The translations under genes and the position numbers were made by a program. Shown here one piece after another: positions 1 to 11,163 of a stretch of 64,000 nucleotides of DNA; position 1 is the first letter of the stretch; the number at the start of each line of letters is the position of its first letter. Under the pieces are notes generated by a model that saw only the letters and a program-made list of their open reading frames with translations, was not told the DNA's origin and ran no database searches. The stretch spans positions 51,273,162 to 51,337,161 of the forward strand of contig CM066995.1 in assembly GCA_033977485.1 (NCBI GenBank), written 5' to 3'. Source of the stretch: Hydrangea macrophylla. Lineage: Eukaryota > Streptophyta > Magnoliopsida > Cornales > Hydrangeaceae.

Positions 1-894
1 GAGTTTCAGTTTCTCAGATTTATAACTCTGCGTTGTACATGCATTTCACCCATGAAGGAGTGATTTATAGACTAAGATATTGAAGAGTTATTTGTAGATA
101 AATGAGTTAGATTTTACCACAAAAAAACCTAGCTTAATTCGGATTTTTGAGCTGCACAAAACATTCATTTTACTAAACTATGTTCTGCTGAGAGTTTCAG
201 TTTCTCAGATTTATGGATTTGTCTTGCATGTCATGAAAACTTCAACACATCAACATCAAACTTCTACTAAATATTAGTACATATTATATGGGTTCTAAAT
301 TGAGTTAGATTACTTACAACAACTTGAAACTAAGCGTGGATTGTTGATTTGAGCTTGATGGAACTTGAACTCAACTTCACTAGTGAACTTCTTCTCCTTC
401 TAACTTTCTATTTCTTCTCTCTTTTTCTCATGAACCACCCAAGTCCTAATTTTCTCTCCAAAAATTCAGATTGTGATCTAACTAAGAGAGTGTAGTGTGT
501 GCATGTGCTTGTTTATATAGAATTTCCATGTGCTAGGTGTCCTTTGCATGTTGCATGCTTAGGATATGTGTCCATTAAGTGGACATGTGTCCAAGAGGGT
601 GGCATGTGGTTGCCACATGACCGACCATGTGGGCCCACCTCGGGTTGTGTGCCACTTCCTCGGTTTATGTGCAAAAGTTCCTCGGTATGCGTGTCAGTCT
701 CGAAATACGTGCAAACTGGTATTATTTCTAATGTCCAGGTCCGGGTACGGGACTAAGTTAAATCTTATTATGGTCGAGTCGGTATGGTTACTACAGGCTA
801 TATGGTAATAATACAACACGTCCATACCGTCACGTAATTAAAATAATAATATAATAATATAGTGGGTCCAATACAGAAAATTACAGGTGTTACA
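1..894 (-). mobile_element. Partial LTR of a Ty3/Gypsy-like element, cut by the window edge
   Basis: Read on the minus strand, a typical LTR start TGTAACACC begins at 894. A TATA box (CTATATAAAC) lies at 511-520, followed by a pyrimidine/purine-biased leader. The rest of the LTR and its internal region would lie left of the window. Inside it, a 23-bp sequence occurs twice, at 1-23 and 192-214. There is no coding sequence; short ORFs here show no protein-like features. The family is not assigned; the start resembles that of some chromovirus-like plant elements, which is inference. Confidence 0.5.
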
Positions 895-1797
895 CTGGTT
901 GTTCCACTCTTTAAAAAAAAAGATAGAAAAAAAGGTCTGCATGCAGAATTGAATGGTAAGGGATTTTTGAGGGACTTTGATCTTAATTGGGAAGAAAATG
1001 TTGTGAGTTTATACGCTACACATATGTAATGATATCGATTGCAAAATATACATGCTCTTATGATTTGATGCATGCACTGCACACATGGCACACGAATGAA
1101 ATGCCAGTGTGTGTGCCTACTCTGTATGCCAAAGTAAAGGAAAATTCTAATCCTAACAGGTAAACACATAAGCACATAAGATCCTCACCTATGTCAAGTG
1201 CGCCAACTTATCCTTTCATTGTGATCTTTGCTACCCTTTCAAAGGTTGGACATTCAGAAAAATTTCAAAATTCATTTGAAAAGCATTTCTTTAGAACGAT
1301 GAGATCTTTCAAAAACAATTCTCAAGAATTTTGAATCTTTTATTTAAAAAAAAAAAGTGAGGATGTGAAAACATTTCTCAATGAAGATAATTTGATTGAA
1401 ATTTTGCTTTAAAATTCATTTGAAAAGCATTTTTTAGAACGATGAGATCTTTCAAAAACAATTCTCAAAGATTAGTTTGGAGTTTTAATCAAAAGTGAAC
1501 TCCAAAGATTTTTGAAAGAGCAATTGAAAACTTTGGGATGAAGATTACAAAAATCCACTTGCTTTCAAAGATGGTCTTAAAATTCTTTCGGGGTAGAAGG
1601 ATCACATGATCGGATTATTACCGTACTTTTCATAAATTTGGATACATACAAGGTCAATGATGCTTAACTAAACATGATATAAGAAGTATAATCTTATAAT
1701 CAAGGTTCGGCATGTCCTCCAAATGTCATGTAACACGAGGAGAAATTGCTAAAAGGTGATTAAAAGATTATTCATCTTTCATCAAGCAAGTATCGTC
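895..1797. other. Geneless flank left of the tandem retrotransposon
   Basis: AT-rich, without a credible ORF. It is probably the continuation of the internal region of the element whose leader resumes at 20455, because the two sides carry the same 5-bp target duplication. Apart from the 58-bp direct repeat listed separately, I see nothing in it. Confidence 0.5.
1267..1468 (+). repeat. 58-bp direct repeat, two copies
   Basis: Copies at 1267-1325 and 1411-1468 are nearly identical, differing mainly by a one-base indel in a T run. They are separated by about 85 bp of AT-rich sequence. This is a local duplication of no recognised function. Confidence 0.85.
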
Positions 1798-1802
1798 ATC
1801 AT
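1798..1802 (+). repeat. Target site duplication ATCAT, left copy
   Basis: The five bases before the first LTR are identical to the five after the last LTR (20450-20454). This marks the 18.6-kb array as bounded by a single integration event. Confidence 0.9.
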
Positions 1803-2214
1803 TGATTCGTGGTGAAAAGTGCATATTTCTAGTGTATTACGTAGTATTTTATGCATACTTTATCCCCAAAGTCCCTACATTTAGGTTCATTCTAATAACA
1901 ATGTTCTTTTTATTGTGTTAATGCTAAACTATATGTTTTTGCATGGTTTTATAGGTATTAGGATGTAAATCAATGAAGTGGAGCTAAAGAAAGTGATTCT
2001 GGTGGATAGAACAACAGAAGCAGCTGAGAAAATGGCAATTTTGACAATGATGACTTCAGATTTGGAAGATTTTCCCAGAAACAAGAAATGTAGATCTTTG
2101 AGTTACGGTCGCGTGGCCGCAAACGGGAGGTCAATCCGAGGTCCGAGTAAAAAGTTATGGCCATTCTCCCATCGGGGTGCAGTGCTGTCAAAATCTGAGA
2201 GTTCAAGCGATTGA

Positions 2215-2273
2215 AGAGAGTTCAATCGATCGAACCTTCGATCGATCGAACTGAGCTCGATCGATCGAACCTT
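2215..2273 (+). repeat. CGATCGATCGA palindrome cluster upstream of the LTR TATA box
   Basis: Three copies of the self-complementary motif TTCGATCGATCGAA or close variants lie 40-100 bp before the TATA box. Repeated in LTRs 2-4 at +5672, +11344 and +17016. Confidence 0.85.
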
Positions 2274-2685
2274 TTATTCACCCAAAAGTTGCGTAAACTC
2301 TGTGGGAACCCTATATATACGTCGTTTTGACGCCAGACGAAGAGGGGACGCTCCAGAACGCGAAAAACAGCAGTTTAGGGTAGTTTTAGGGTTAGATTAG
2401 GAGTAGGTTAGGTTAGATTCATGTTATTTTTCATCTTTCCCATTGATTCATTGAAGATTATTGATGATTCAACTGTATTACAAGTTATTTACAAGTTTAT
2501 TTCAGATTATTTACAGGTTTTGCTTCTCCTTTCCCTCTATTTGATTGTTTATTAGTTTAGATGATTTGCTTACTTTAGTTTACTATTTCTGCACTAGTTT
2601 AATCATGTTTCCGTAGTTTAGACGTTGGAGATATGTGATGAAATATTGATTCTTAGCCTCTGCCATGTATGATATAGAAACCTTG

Positions 2686-2813
2686 GGTTCGATCGATCGA
2701 AGGAGAGTTCGATCGATCGAACCAGGGATAGTCAAGCGATCGAAGACATTTCGATCGATTGAAGGATGATGATGTCCGATCGATCGAGAGCTATTCGATC
2801 GATCGAACATGTT
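2686..2813 (+). repeat. CGATCGATCGA palindrome cluster in the transcribed part of the LTR
   Basis: About six copies, some degenerate, spaced 15-30 bp apart. Repeated in the other LTRs with the 5,672-bp period. Confidence 0.85.
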
Positions 2814-3332
2814 AAATCCTGAGATGATTCTTTTAAGTATTCCATGACTTTCTGTTTTAGAAATCTGTCATCAAATTGTCCCAATAAGCTCAGTTTGTCA
2901 CAACAGTTTTTAGAACTTAAAGCCTTAAGGCCTTTTCTTCAATGACTTTTGAAAACCACTTTGAATGCTAACACCATTTAGAGTGCAAGTAATAACCATT
3001 GTTTTAAACCGTCTTCCATGTATTTTACTCAAATGTGATGATGTAGTCCCGGTCATGAAAGGGCTATTGATTCTTTATCTTTAGAAAAATACGGAATACT
3101 GAAAGGGAATGAACTCCATAGAGCGTTAATGAATGTGCATGGTAGATGGTTAGGATTAATGTGGATTCACGTGTTTCCAACACCTTTAATTTAGTTGTTT
3201 AATTATTATGTTTCCTTATGTTTAGTTTATTATTTAGTTTAATTTAATTAATTAGGATTAGTTAGAACCTTCTCTTCTACATTCATCTTTTCTATTTCTT
3301 TAGGTTATAACTTAGTAGATATTCTTCCTATT

Positions 3333-3526
3333 CCTTCCCTGTGGGATCGACCTGGACTTCCAGTACTATATTACTTGCACGATCACCTACACTTGGGTGT
3401 TGCACAAGAGCGCACAACTTTTTAGTCGTGTCAACTTTTTTCTGTGTGCGCTTGTGTGCAATACCCAAGTGTAGGTAGACGTGCAAGTAGTAACTGGATT
3501 AAGTCCAGGTCGATCCCACAGGGAAG
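3333..3526. repeat. Near-palindromic junction between LTR end and inverted LTR segment
   Basis: The last ~90 bp of the LTR and the first ~90 bp of the internal region are reverse complements with only scattered mismatches. They are separated by a ~25-bp loop that contains the LTR terminus. Repeated at 9005-9198 and 14677-14870. An RNA crossing it would fold into a strong hairpin. It occupies the place where the Athila-type element has its tRNA primer site. Confidence 0.85.
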
Positions 3527-4087
3527 GTGTTGAATTAAACTACCTAGATTAGACTCTAAAGAGAAAACAAAAATCAATATTTAAAATGAAGTGTAGAACA
3601 CAAAGTTCCACAGTTAACAGCTACTAGAATTAAAGACAACTAAATTAACTTAACTAACGATTAACTAACTAAGCACGATTCTAAAAGAAACGGTTCTTCT
3701 TAAGAAAAGAAAGTGTTGGGATTACGCGAATCCACCGTGACCTAACCTTCTACCATGCAATTGCATTTAAGCTCAAAGGAGTACACCTACTACAGTATTC
3801 TGTACTTCTCTAAAGATATAAAATCAATAGCCCTTTCATGACCGGGACTACATCATCACAATTAAGTTTGAAATACATAAAAACGGTTTAATCCAATAGT
3901 TAAGACTCTCACCTACAATGGTGTTAGCATTGAGGGTGGTTTGCAAAATATATTGAAAGAAAATGCTTTAAGGCCTTAAGTTTAAAGACTGTTTTGACAA
4001 ACTGAGCATTTAGGGACAATTTGATAACAAATCCTTAAAACAGAAAGTCTTAGAATACTGTTTTAGGTGTTCTCAAGAATCAGAACC

Positions 4088-4211
4088 CTCGATCGATCGA
4101 CGCGCTTTCGATCGATCGAATATCTTCATCTCTCGATCGATCGACATTTCCTCGATCGCTCGACTAAGTCACTGTCTCGATCGATCGACATACTTTCGAT
4201 CGATCGAACAC
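4088..4211 (+). repeat. CGATCGATCGA cluster in inverted LTR segment, unit 1
   Basis: About seven copies, including TCGATCGATCGA and variants with one changed base. The arrangement matches 35341-35446 in the Athila LTR almost motif for motif. Confidence 0.85.
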
Positions 4212-4705
4212 AGGAAGAAAAATATTGCATGGCAGAGGCCTGAAATCACGATTTCATCGCGATTTCCCAACCCTAGGACTACTCAGACATTGTATGGAGA
4301 ACCACAGATTGATATTTAACGTAAAAGTTCATTGAAACAATGTTTGTTTGAAAGTTTTTCATTAAAACTATAAAACTAGTGAGTACGATCTAATTAACAT
4401 AAAACTACTCGAGATTAATAAGTATACTATGATTAACTAAGTGCAGAAAACAAATAAGCAATAGATCAAGAACCTGGAATGAAGATAACTTGTATTAACT
4501 AAAGAAATCTAGTTCACAATGCTAAATCTTCAATGAAACCTACAAAAAACCAAGAAAAACTCTCTCCTCTCTATCTAAAACTGATAAAACCAAGTTTGGG
4601 CGTCCCCTCTGGACGTATACAATATGAAGATAAATAGTAAACCTAAGAGATAGGGTTTTAAAAACCCGCAACTGCTGCATGCGCGTATAATCTGATAAAA
4701 GGGAC

Positions 4706-4818
4706 TTTCGATCGATCGAAACTCTCTCGATCGATCTAACAACTTGAATTGTCGATCGCTTTAACTTCCTTCGATCGATCGAACACTCGATCGCTCGAAC
4801 TATGTCGATCGCTCGAAC
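4706..4818 (+). repeat. Second CGATCG cluster in inverted LTR segment, unit 1
   Basis: Five to six copies, partly degenerate. Corresponds to 35944-36040 in the Athila LTR. Confidence 0.8.
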
Positions 4819-4975
4819 TCTGCAATTCTTCTTCAATCTTTCTTCTTTGAAACAAAGCATCTCCTTTTTATCAAATCTTTCAGTCTTTTATACAGCAGCA
4901 TTCACCTGCACAAATAGTAGCTAAAACAATACAACTTATCATAGATTAATCATATTGTCTAAAACTAGCATTGTA

Positions 4976-5491
4976 ATGCAAATTGCAGATAAAACGGGAA
5001 GTGGTGGTGATGGGCAACTTGGTGACACCACCTCTTCGGTCGAAATAGATAACTTTATCCAAGTCCAGTCCAAAACCATGTGCATAGAACAGAAATTCAA
5101 TTCCTATGATTATATCTCCATAGATTCTGTTCTAGGACAAGCGGAGGGTGGTGAAGCTTCATTAGAACATCACTTCGACCCTGCCTCTTTTATTGAACCA
5201 TGGCCTCCCCCTGTTTTTAGTATTAAAATAGAGGCTGTTATAGGAAATACCAACACCAAAGATCGTTTCTTGCATATAATTCCTAAAAAGTGTGGTATTC
5301 CTTTTATAACTGTCCCAAAAAAATTTGGAAGCCATAGGTTTTGCATCATCTCCTCTGACCTTGAGCCTGACATTAGTTGGGGGGAGTTGCATCTTTATGA
5401 GGATCCCAACATTCTTCTCACTGTTAAATTATTTAATTGGAAAGATCCTCAGAAATTTCGGTTGTTAATCTATGACAAAAATCGTGATTAA
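4976..5491 (+). CDS. Unrecognised 171-codon ORF, unit 1
   Basis: I do not recognise this protein. The frame stays open upstream to 4955, but the first ATG is at 4976 and gives MQIADKTG. Its composition looks protein-like: a Gly/Asp-rich start, a Pro-rich middle (FIEPWPPPVF near residue 80), then mixed hydrophobic and charged segments (IIPKKCGIPFITVPKK near residue 110) and a basic C-terminus. I see no signal peptide, membrane segment, zinc knuckle, DLGAS or FMDD motif. It starts where the inverted LTR segment ends and stops ~170 bp before the Athila-type tail signature. It could be a remnant of an element protein, a captured host fragment or chance. Identity of the three copies says nothing about selection because the array is young. 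Confidence 0.4.
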   Translation: MQIADKTGSGGDGQLGDTTSSVEIDNFIQVQSKTMCIEQKFNSYDYISIDSVLGQAEGGEASLEHHFDPASFIEPWPPPVFSIKIEAVIGNTNTKDRFLHIIPKKCGIPFITVPKKFGSHRFCIISSDLEPDISWGELHLYEDPNILLTVKLFNWKDPQKFRLLIYDKNRD

Positions 5492-5654
5492 CCGAATTTA
5501 TTAACTGAGTTGTTATATTATGTTCTCTATTGTTCCTTGTTGCTACTAATGATTTTGCAGGTAACTTGAAAAAAAAAAAAAAAATTTTGGATATTAATGC
5601 CTCGAGGTAACATCCTTCCTTCTCTCGCTTTACTTTACATGTCCATGTGCATAG

Positions 5655-7466
5655 TTTAGAACATTGGGGACAATGTTTAGTTTTAGTTGGGGGGAGTGAG
5701 TCATTGCATGTCTCGTTTATTTCTTTTTATGGTTTCGTGTCAATACACCTGCTTAGCAACATGACTCAGTAAATCAAAATTGTAAAAATTTTGAAATTTT
5801 TAATGGTTCTTGTATTTCTCTCATAGTTAATGTAGTCAGTTATGATGCATTAGTGTTATTTTCTATATGTTATTAGTATGTGATATACTATGGTAGTTTC
5901 TTTACTATCTTAGTTATAGCATATTTTGTACTTTTTAATCTTCAACAACTTTGAGCACGTTATGACAACCTTGTACTTAGCTAAAATGGATTAGTAAGCA
6001 TAGTTTAAGTGTCTTGAAAGACTGTAGTGGAGACTAATAACCCAAGTGAGCTTTTGTGCCATTCTTTGTTTTTGAGGGTTTTATAAAATTACTCTTACTT
6101 TTTGAAAAGCATATTAATTCGTTGAAAGTCTCATTTTTCTTCTTCATTTTGACTGATCACTAGAAGAGAACGTTCAGGATTTACCAAACTTTAGAGCTCT
6201 TGAATTTACTGAAATGAATTATCCTATTAACTTAGAAGATGATTTAGGCCATCTTTTGACCATACATGGATAATACAGCCTTGGCCTACCTCTATGATAT
6301 TCCTTTACTTCACCTTTTGAGCTTATCATATTTACCTTGTCTACATAATCCTAAAGTCTATACCTAACTCCAAATTAGGAGTTCAAGCTTCAATTCTTCA
6401 TTTAGGAGTGATTGGAATGTGTTATCTTGACAAGAAGTTTGGTTGTGTGAATAAGGGAAAGTTGGCAAAAAAAAAAAATTTGGAAGAAAAAAAAAAGAAA
6501 AAGAAAAAAAAAAGCATGAAAAGAAAAAAAAAATGCCAATGGTTGTGACAAAAGAAAAAAAAAAGGAATGAAAAGAAGAGTGTGAAAAAAATAAATAAAA
6601 GAAAAGAAGAAGAGAGAGATTGGAGATGTGGGAAGTTTGAAAAGTTATAGTAGACATTCCAATCACATCCTTTGACCCAATTGAATATCACGAGCCTCTT
6701 TCTTCTTTCACTTAATACCTCTTTTTCAAAGTCCTGATGATTTTAAGTAAATTGGATTTGAAGTTAAGGTAATGAGAGAGTTATCCACGGTATCTCGCTC
6801 TTCTAGTGAAAAGTATCCTTTCATGAGACTTTGTGCACTATAAAATGTCCGTTTTTCTATTTAGATATGAGAAGCATTAGATTCCATTTACAATTACTCT
6901 TTACAGCTTCCATATCATGAGTGATAATTATTACACCTAATTCAGAGTGATTTCATCTTAAGAGTGTAATCCCGGTGAGAGTTGAGTCAAAATGAACGTC
7001 TTGATAGTGTCTTAGGTTATGCAAGCTTTGAAATTAAAGTTTTGTATTTTGGTTGTCCATTCACACACACACTTGAAGATTAATAGGTATGGAACATTCT
7101 AATGACTTTGATAGTAGATTAACTGTAATATGTGTGTTGCATGGCTATGGCATACTAGAGAGTTTCATGAGATTGTTGAGCTTAACTATATTGTTAATGA
7201 GAGGAAAATTCCTTGAAAACATTTAAATGAGAACCATTACCATAAACATGAATTTTGTGGGTAGATTCACTGCAAACCCTCACGAGACAACACTCGTCCA
7301 CTAGGGGGAACCTAGAGGTTTAAAGGCTTGTTGCATACGCTAAATGCAATCGCGATTCCTGCGAAAGTGATTTAGGATTTTTACTTTATTTTGTTTTTAA
7401 TTTCTAGAGTTTAAATAAACACTGTTGCAGTTCGCTTCATTGCTAGGGACTAGCAACGAGCTAGTT
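5655..7466 (+). other. Athila-like 3' untranslated region of unit 1
   Basis: It opens with the block ACATTGGGGACAATGT (5661-5676) and GTTGGGGGGAG, a signature common before the 3' end of Athila/Tat elements. It then contains a very A-rich, strand-asymmetric stretch (6466-6620). The block around 6776-6860 is clearly homologous to the tail of the Athila-type element (reverse complement of about 23850-23930). Low-complexity ORFs here are not genes. Units 2 and 3 repeat this at 11327-13138 and 16999-18810. Confidence 0.8.
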
Positions 7467-7474
7467 GGGGGGTG
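7467..7474 (+). other. Polypurine-like tract before LTR 2
   Basis: GTTGGGGGGTG directly precedes the LTR start TGATTCG, the expected place for the plus-strand primer. Similar G6 tracts also occur at about 5378 and 5687. Confidence 0.7.
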
Positions 7475-9105
7475 TGATTCGTGGTGAAAAGTGCATATTT
7501 CTAGTGTATTACGTAGTATTTTATGCATACTTTATCCCCAAAGTCCCTACATTTAGGTTCATTCTAATAACAATGTTCTTTTTATTGTGTTAATGCTAAA
7601 CTATATGTTTTTGCATGGTTTTATAGGTATTAGGATGTAAATCAATGAAGTGGAGCTAAAGAAAGTGATTCTGGTGGATAGAACAACAGAAGCAGCTGAG
7701 AAAATGGCAATTTTGACAATGATGACTTCAGATTTGGAAGATTTTCCCAGAAACAAGAAATGTAGATCTTTGAGTTACGGTCGCGTGGCCGCAAACGGGA
7801 GGTCAATCCGAGGTCCGAGTAAAAAGTTATGGCCATTCTCCCATCGGGGTGCAGTGCTGTCAAAATCTGAGAGTTCAAGCGATTGAAGAGAGTTCAATCG
7901 ATCGAACCTTCGATCGATCGAACTGAGCTCGATCGATCGAACCTTTTATTCACCCAAAAGTTGCGTAAACTCTGTGGGAACCCTATATATACGTCGTTTT
8001 GACGCCAGACGAAGAGGGGACGCTCCAGAACGCGAAAAACAGCAGTTTAGGGTAGTTTTAGGGTTAGATTAGGAGTAGGTTAGGTTAGATTCATGTTATT
8101 TTTCATCTTTTCCATTGATTCATTGAAGATTATTGATGATTCAACTGTATTACAAGTTATTTACAAGTTTATTTCAGATTATTTACAGGTTTTGCTTCTC
8201 CTTTCCCTCTATTTGATTGTTTATTAGTTTAGATGATTTGCTTACTTTAGTTTACTATTTCTGCACTAGTTTAATCATGTTTCCGTAGTTTAGACGTTGG
8301 AGATATGTGATGAAATATTGATTCTTAGCCTCTGCCATGTATGATATAGAAACCTTGGGTTCGATCGATCGAAGGAGAGTTCGATCGATCGAACCAGGGA
8401 TAGTCAAGCGATCGAAGACATTTCGATCGATTGAAGGATGATGATGTCCGATCGATCGAGAGCTATTCGATCGATCGAACATGTTAAATCCTGAGATGAT
8501 TCTTTTAAGTATTCCATGACTTTCTGTTTTAGAAATCTGTCATCAAATTGTCCCAATAAGCTCAGTTTGTCACAACAGTTTTTAGAACTTAAAGCCTTAA
8601 GGCCTTTTCTTCAATGACTTTTGAAAACCACTTTGAATGCTAACACCATTTAGAGTGCAAGTAATAACCATTGTTTTAAACCGTCTTCCATGTATTTTAC
8701 TCAAATGTGATGATGTAGTCCCGGTCATGAAAGGGCTATTGATTCTTTATCTTTAGAAAAATACGGAATACTGAAAGGGAATGAACTCCATAGAGCGTTA
8801 ATGAATGTGCATGGTAGATGGTTAGGATTAATGTGGATTCACGTGTTTCCAACACCTTTAATTTAGTTGTTTAATTATTATGTTTCCTTATGTTTAGTTT
8901 ATTATTTAGTTTAATTTAATTAATTAGGATTAGTTAGAACCTTCTCTTCTACATTCATCTTTTCTATTTCTTTAGGTTATAACTTAGTAGATATTCTTCC
9001 TATTCCTTCCCTGTGGGATCGACCTGGACTTCCAGTACTATATTACTTGCACGATCACCTACACTTGGGTGTTGCACAAGAGCGCACAACTTTTTAGTCG
9101 TGTCA
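7475..9105 (+). repeat. LTR 2 of the tandem element
   Basis: Same 1,631-bp sequence as LTR 1 except at position 8111, which corresponds to 2439. It is preceded by a G6 polypurine-like tract. Confidence 0.93.
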
Positions 9106-9113
9106 ACTTTTTT

Positions 9114-10662
9114 CTGTGTGCGCTTGTGTGCAATACCCAAGTGTAGGTAGACGTGCAAGTAGTAACTGGATTAAGTCCAGGTCGATCCCACAGGGAAGGT
9201 GTTGAATTAAACTACCTAGATTAGACTCTAAAGAGAAAACAAAAATCAATATTTAAAATGAAGTGTAGAACACAAAGTTCCACAGTTAACAGCTACTAGA
9301 ATTAAAGACAACTAAATTAACTTAACTAACGATTAACTAACTAAGCACGATTCTAAAAGAAACGGTTCTTCTTAAGAAAAGAAAGTGTTGGGATTACGCG
9401 AATCCACCGTGACCTAACCTTCTACCATGCAATTGCATTTAAGCTCAAAGGAGTACACCTACTACAGTATTCTGTACTTCTCTAAAGATATAAAATCAAT
9501 AGCCCTTTCATGACCGGGACTACATCATCACAATTAAGTTTGAAATACATAAAAACGGTTTAATCCAATAGTTAAGACTCTCACCTACAATGGTGTTAGC
9601 ATTGAGGGTGGTTTGCAAAATATATTGAAAGAAAATGCTTTAAGGCCTTAAGTTTAAAGACTGTTTTGACAAACTGAGCATTTAGGGACAATTTGATAAC
9701 AAATCCTTAAAACAGAAAGTCTTAGAATACTGTTTTAGGTGTTCTCAAGAATCAGAACCCTCGATCGATCGACGCGCTTTCGATCGATCGAATATCTTCA
9801 TCTCTCGATCGATCGACATTTCCTCGATCGCTCGACTAAGTCACTGTCTCGATCGATCGACATACTTTCGATCGATCGAACACAGGAAGAAAAATATTGC
9901 ATGGCAGAGGCCTGAAATCACGATTTCATCGCGATTTCCCAACCCTAGGACTACTCAGACATTGTATGGAGAACCACAGATTGATATTTAACGTAAAAGT
10001 TCATTGAAACAATGTTTGTTTGAAAGTTTTTCATTAAAACTATAAAACTAGTGAGTACGATCTAATTAACATAAAACTACTCGAGATTAATAAGTATACT
10101 ATGATTAACTAAGTGCAGAAAACAAATAAGCAATAGATCAAGAACCTGGAATGAAGATAACTTGTATTAACTAAAGAAATCTAGTTCACAATGCTAAATC
10201 TTCAATGAAACCTACAAAAAACCAAGAAAAACTCTCTCCTCTCTATCTAAAACTGATAAAACCAAGTTTGGGCGTCCCCTCTGGACGTATACAATATGAA
10301 GATAAATAGTAAACCTAAGAGATAGGGTTTTAAAAACCCGCAACTGCTGCATGCGCGTATAATCTGATAAAAGGGACTTTCGATCGATCGAAACTCTCTC
10401 GATCGATCTAACAACTTGAATTGTCGATCGCTTTAACTTCCTTCGATCGATCGAACACTCGATCGCTCGAACTATGTCGATCGCTCGAACTCTGCAATTC
10501 TTCTTCAATCTTTCTTCTTTGAAACAAAGCATCTCCTTTTTATCAAATCTTTCAGTCTTTTATACAGCAGCATTCACCTGCACAAATAGTAGCTAAAACA
10601 ATACAACTTATCATAGATTAATCATATTGTCTAAAACTAGCATTGTAATGCAAATTGCAGAT
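9114..10662 (-). repeat. Inverted Athila-type LTR segment inside unit 2
   Basis: Second copy of the segment at 3442-4990, with the same CGATCG clusters; no difference noticed by eye. Confidence 0.85.
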
Positions 10663-11163
10663 AAAACGGGAAGTGGTGGTGATGGGCAACTTGGTGACAC
10701 CACCTCTTCGGTCGAAATAGATAACTTTATCCAAGTCCAGTCCAAAACCATGTGCATAGAACAGAAATTCAATTCCTATGATTATATCTCCATAGATTCT
10801 GTTCTAGGACAAGCGGAGGGTGGTGAAGCTTCATTAGAACATCACTTCGACCCTGCCTCTTTTATTGAACCATGGCCTCCCCCTGTTTTTAGTATTAAAA
10901 TAGAGGCTGTTATAGGAAATACCAACACCAAAGATCGTTTCTTGCATATAATTCCTAAAAAGTGTGGTATTCCTTTTATAACTGTCCCAAAAAAATTTGG
11001 AAGCCATAGGTTTTGCATCATCTCCTCTGACCTTGAGCCTGACATTAGTTGGGGGGAGTTGCATCTTTATGAGGATCCCAACATTCTTCTCACTGTTAAA
11101 TTATTTAATTGGAAAGATCCTCAGAAATTTCGGTTGTTAATCTATGACAAAAATCGTGATTAA
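10648..11163 (+). CDS. Unrecognised 171-codon ORF, unit 2
   Basis: Same predicted protein as at 4976-5491, with the same position between the inverted LTR segment and the Athila-like tail. Function unknown. Confidence 0.4.
   Translation: MQIADKTGSGGDGQLGDTTSSVEIDNFIQVQSKTMCIEQKFNSYDYISIDSVLGQAEGGEASLEHHFDPASFIEPWPPPVFSIKIEAVIGNTNTKDRFLHIIPKKCGIPFITVPKKFGSHRFCIISSDLEPDISWGELHLYEDPNILLTVKLFNWKDPQKFRLLIYDKNRD

Larger units (their letters stand above)
1803..3433 (+). repeat. LTR 1 of the tandem element
   Basis: 1,631 bp, TG...CA. Putative TATA box CTATATATAC at 2311-2320. CGATCG palindrome clusters lie just upstream (2215-2273) and downstream (2686-2813) of it. It differs from LTRs 2-4 at 2439. 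A short ORF on each strand (about 1970-2214) is conserved only because the copies are identical; I do not call it a gene. Confidence 0.93.
3442..4990 (-). repeat. Inverted Athila-type LTR segment inside unit 1
   Basis: This stretch aligns in reverse with the element's own LTR. It aligns more closely, in the same orientation, with the Athila LTR at 34677-36289, sharing the CGATCG clusters, the AGCCCTTTCAT block and the GTCGATCCCACAGGGAAG block. It lacks about the last 18 bp of the LTR tip. Its presence makes each unit a ~3.2-kb imperfect inverted repeat. It carries no intact gene. Confidence 0.85.

Noticed and set aside
499..808. Two overlapping plus-strand ORFs with Cys/Val-rich products
   Set aside because: They lie antisense to the LTR promoter region and overlap each other in different frames; no domain.
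1970..2214. Overlapping 78-codon ORFs on both strands in every LTR
   Set aside because: Overlapping ORFs on opposite strands in LTR U3; repeated only because the LTRs are identical, with no protein features.
2371..2412. Telomere-like TTTAGGGT sequence in the LTR
   Set aside because: Only a few degenerate TTAGG units inside each LTR; not a telomeric tract.
6364..6691. Phe-rich minus-strand ORFs (also in units 2 and 3)
   Set aside because: They are translations of a poly-purine stretch in the untranslated tail.
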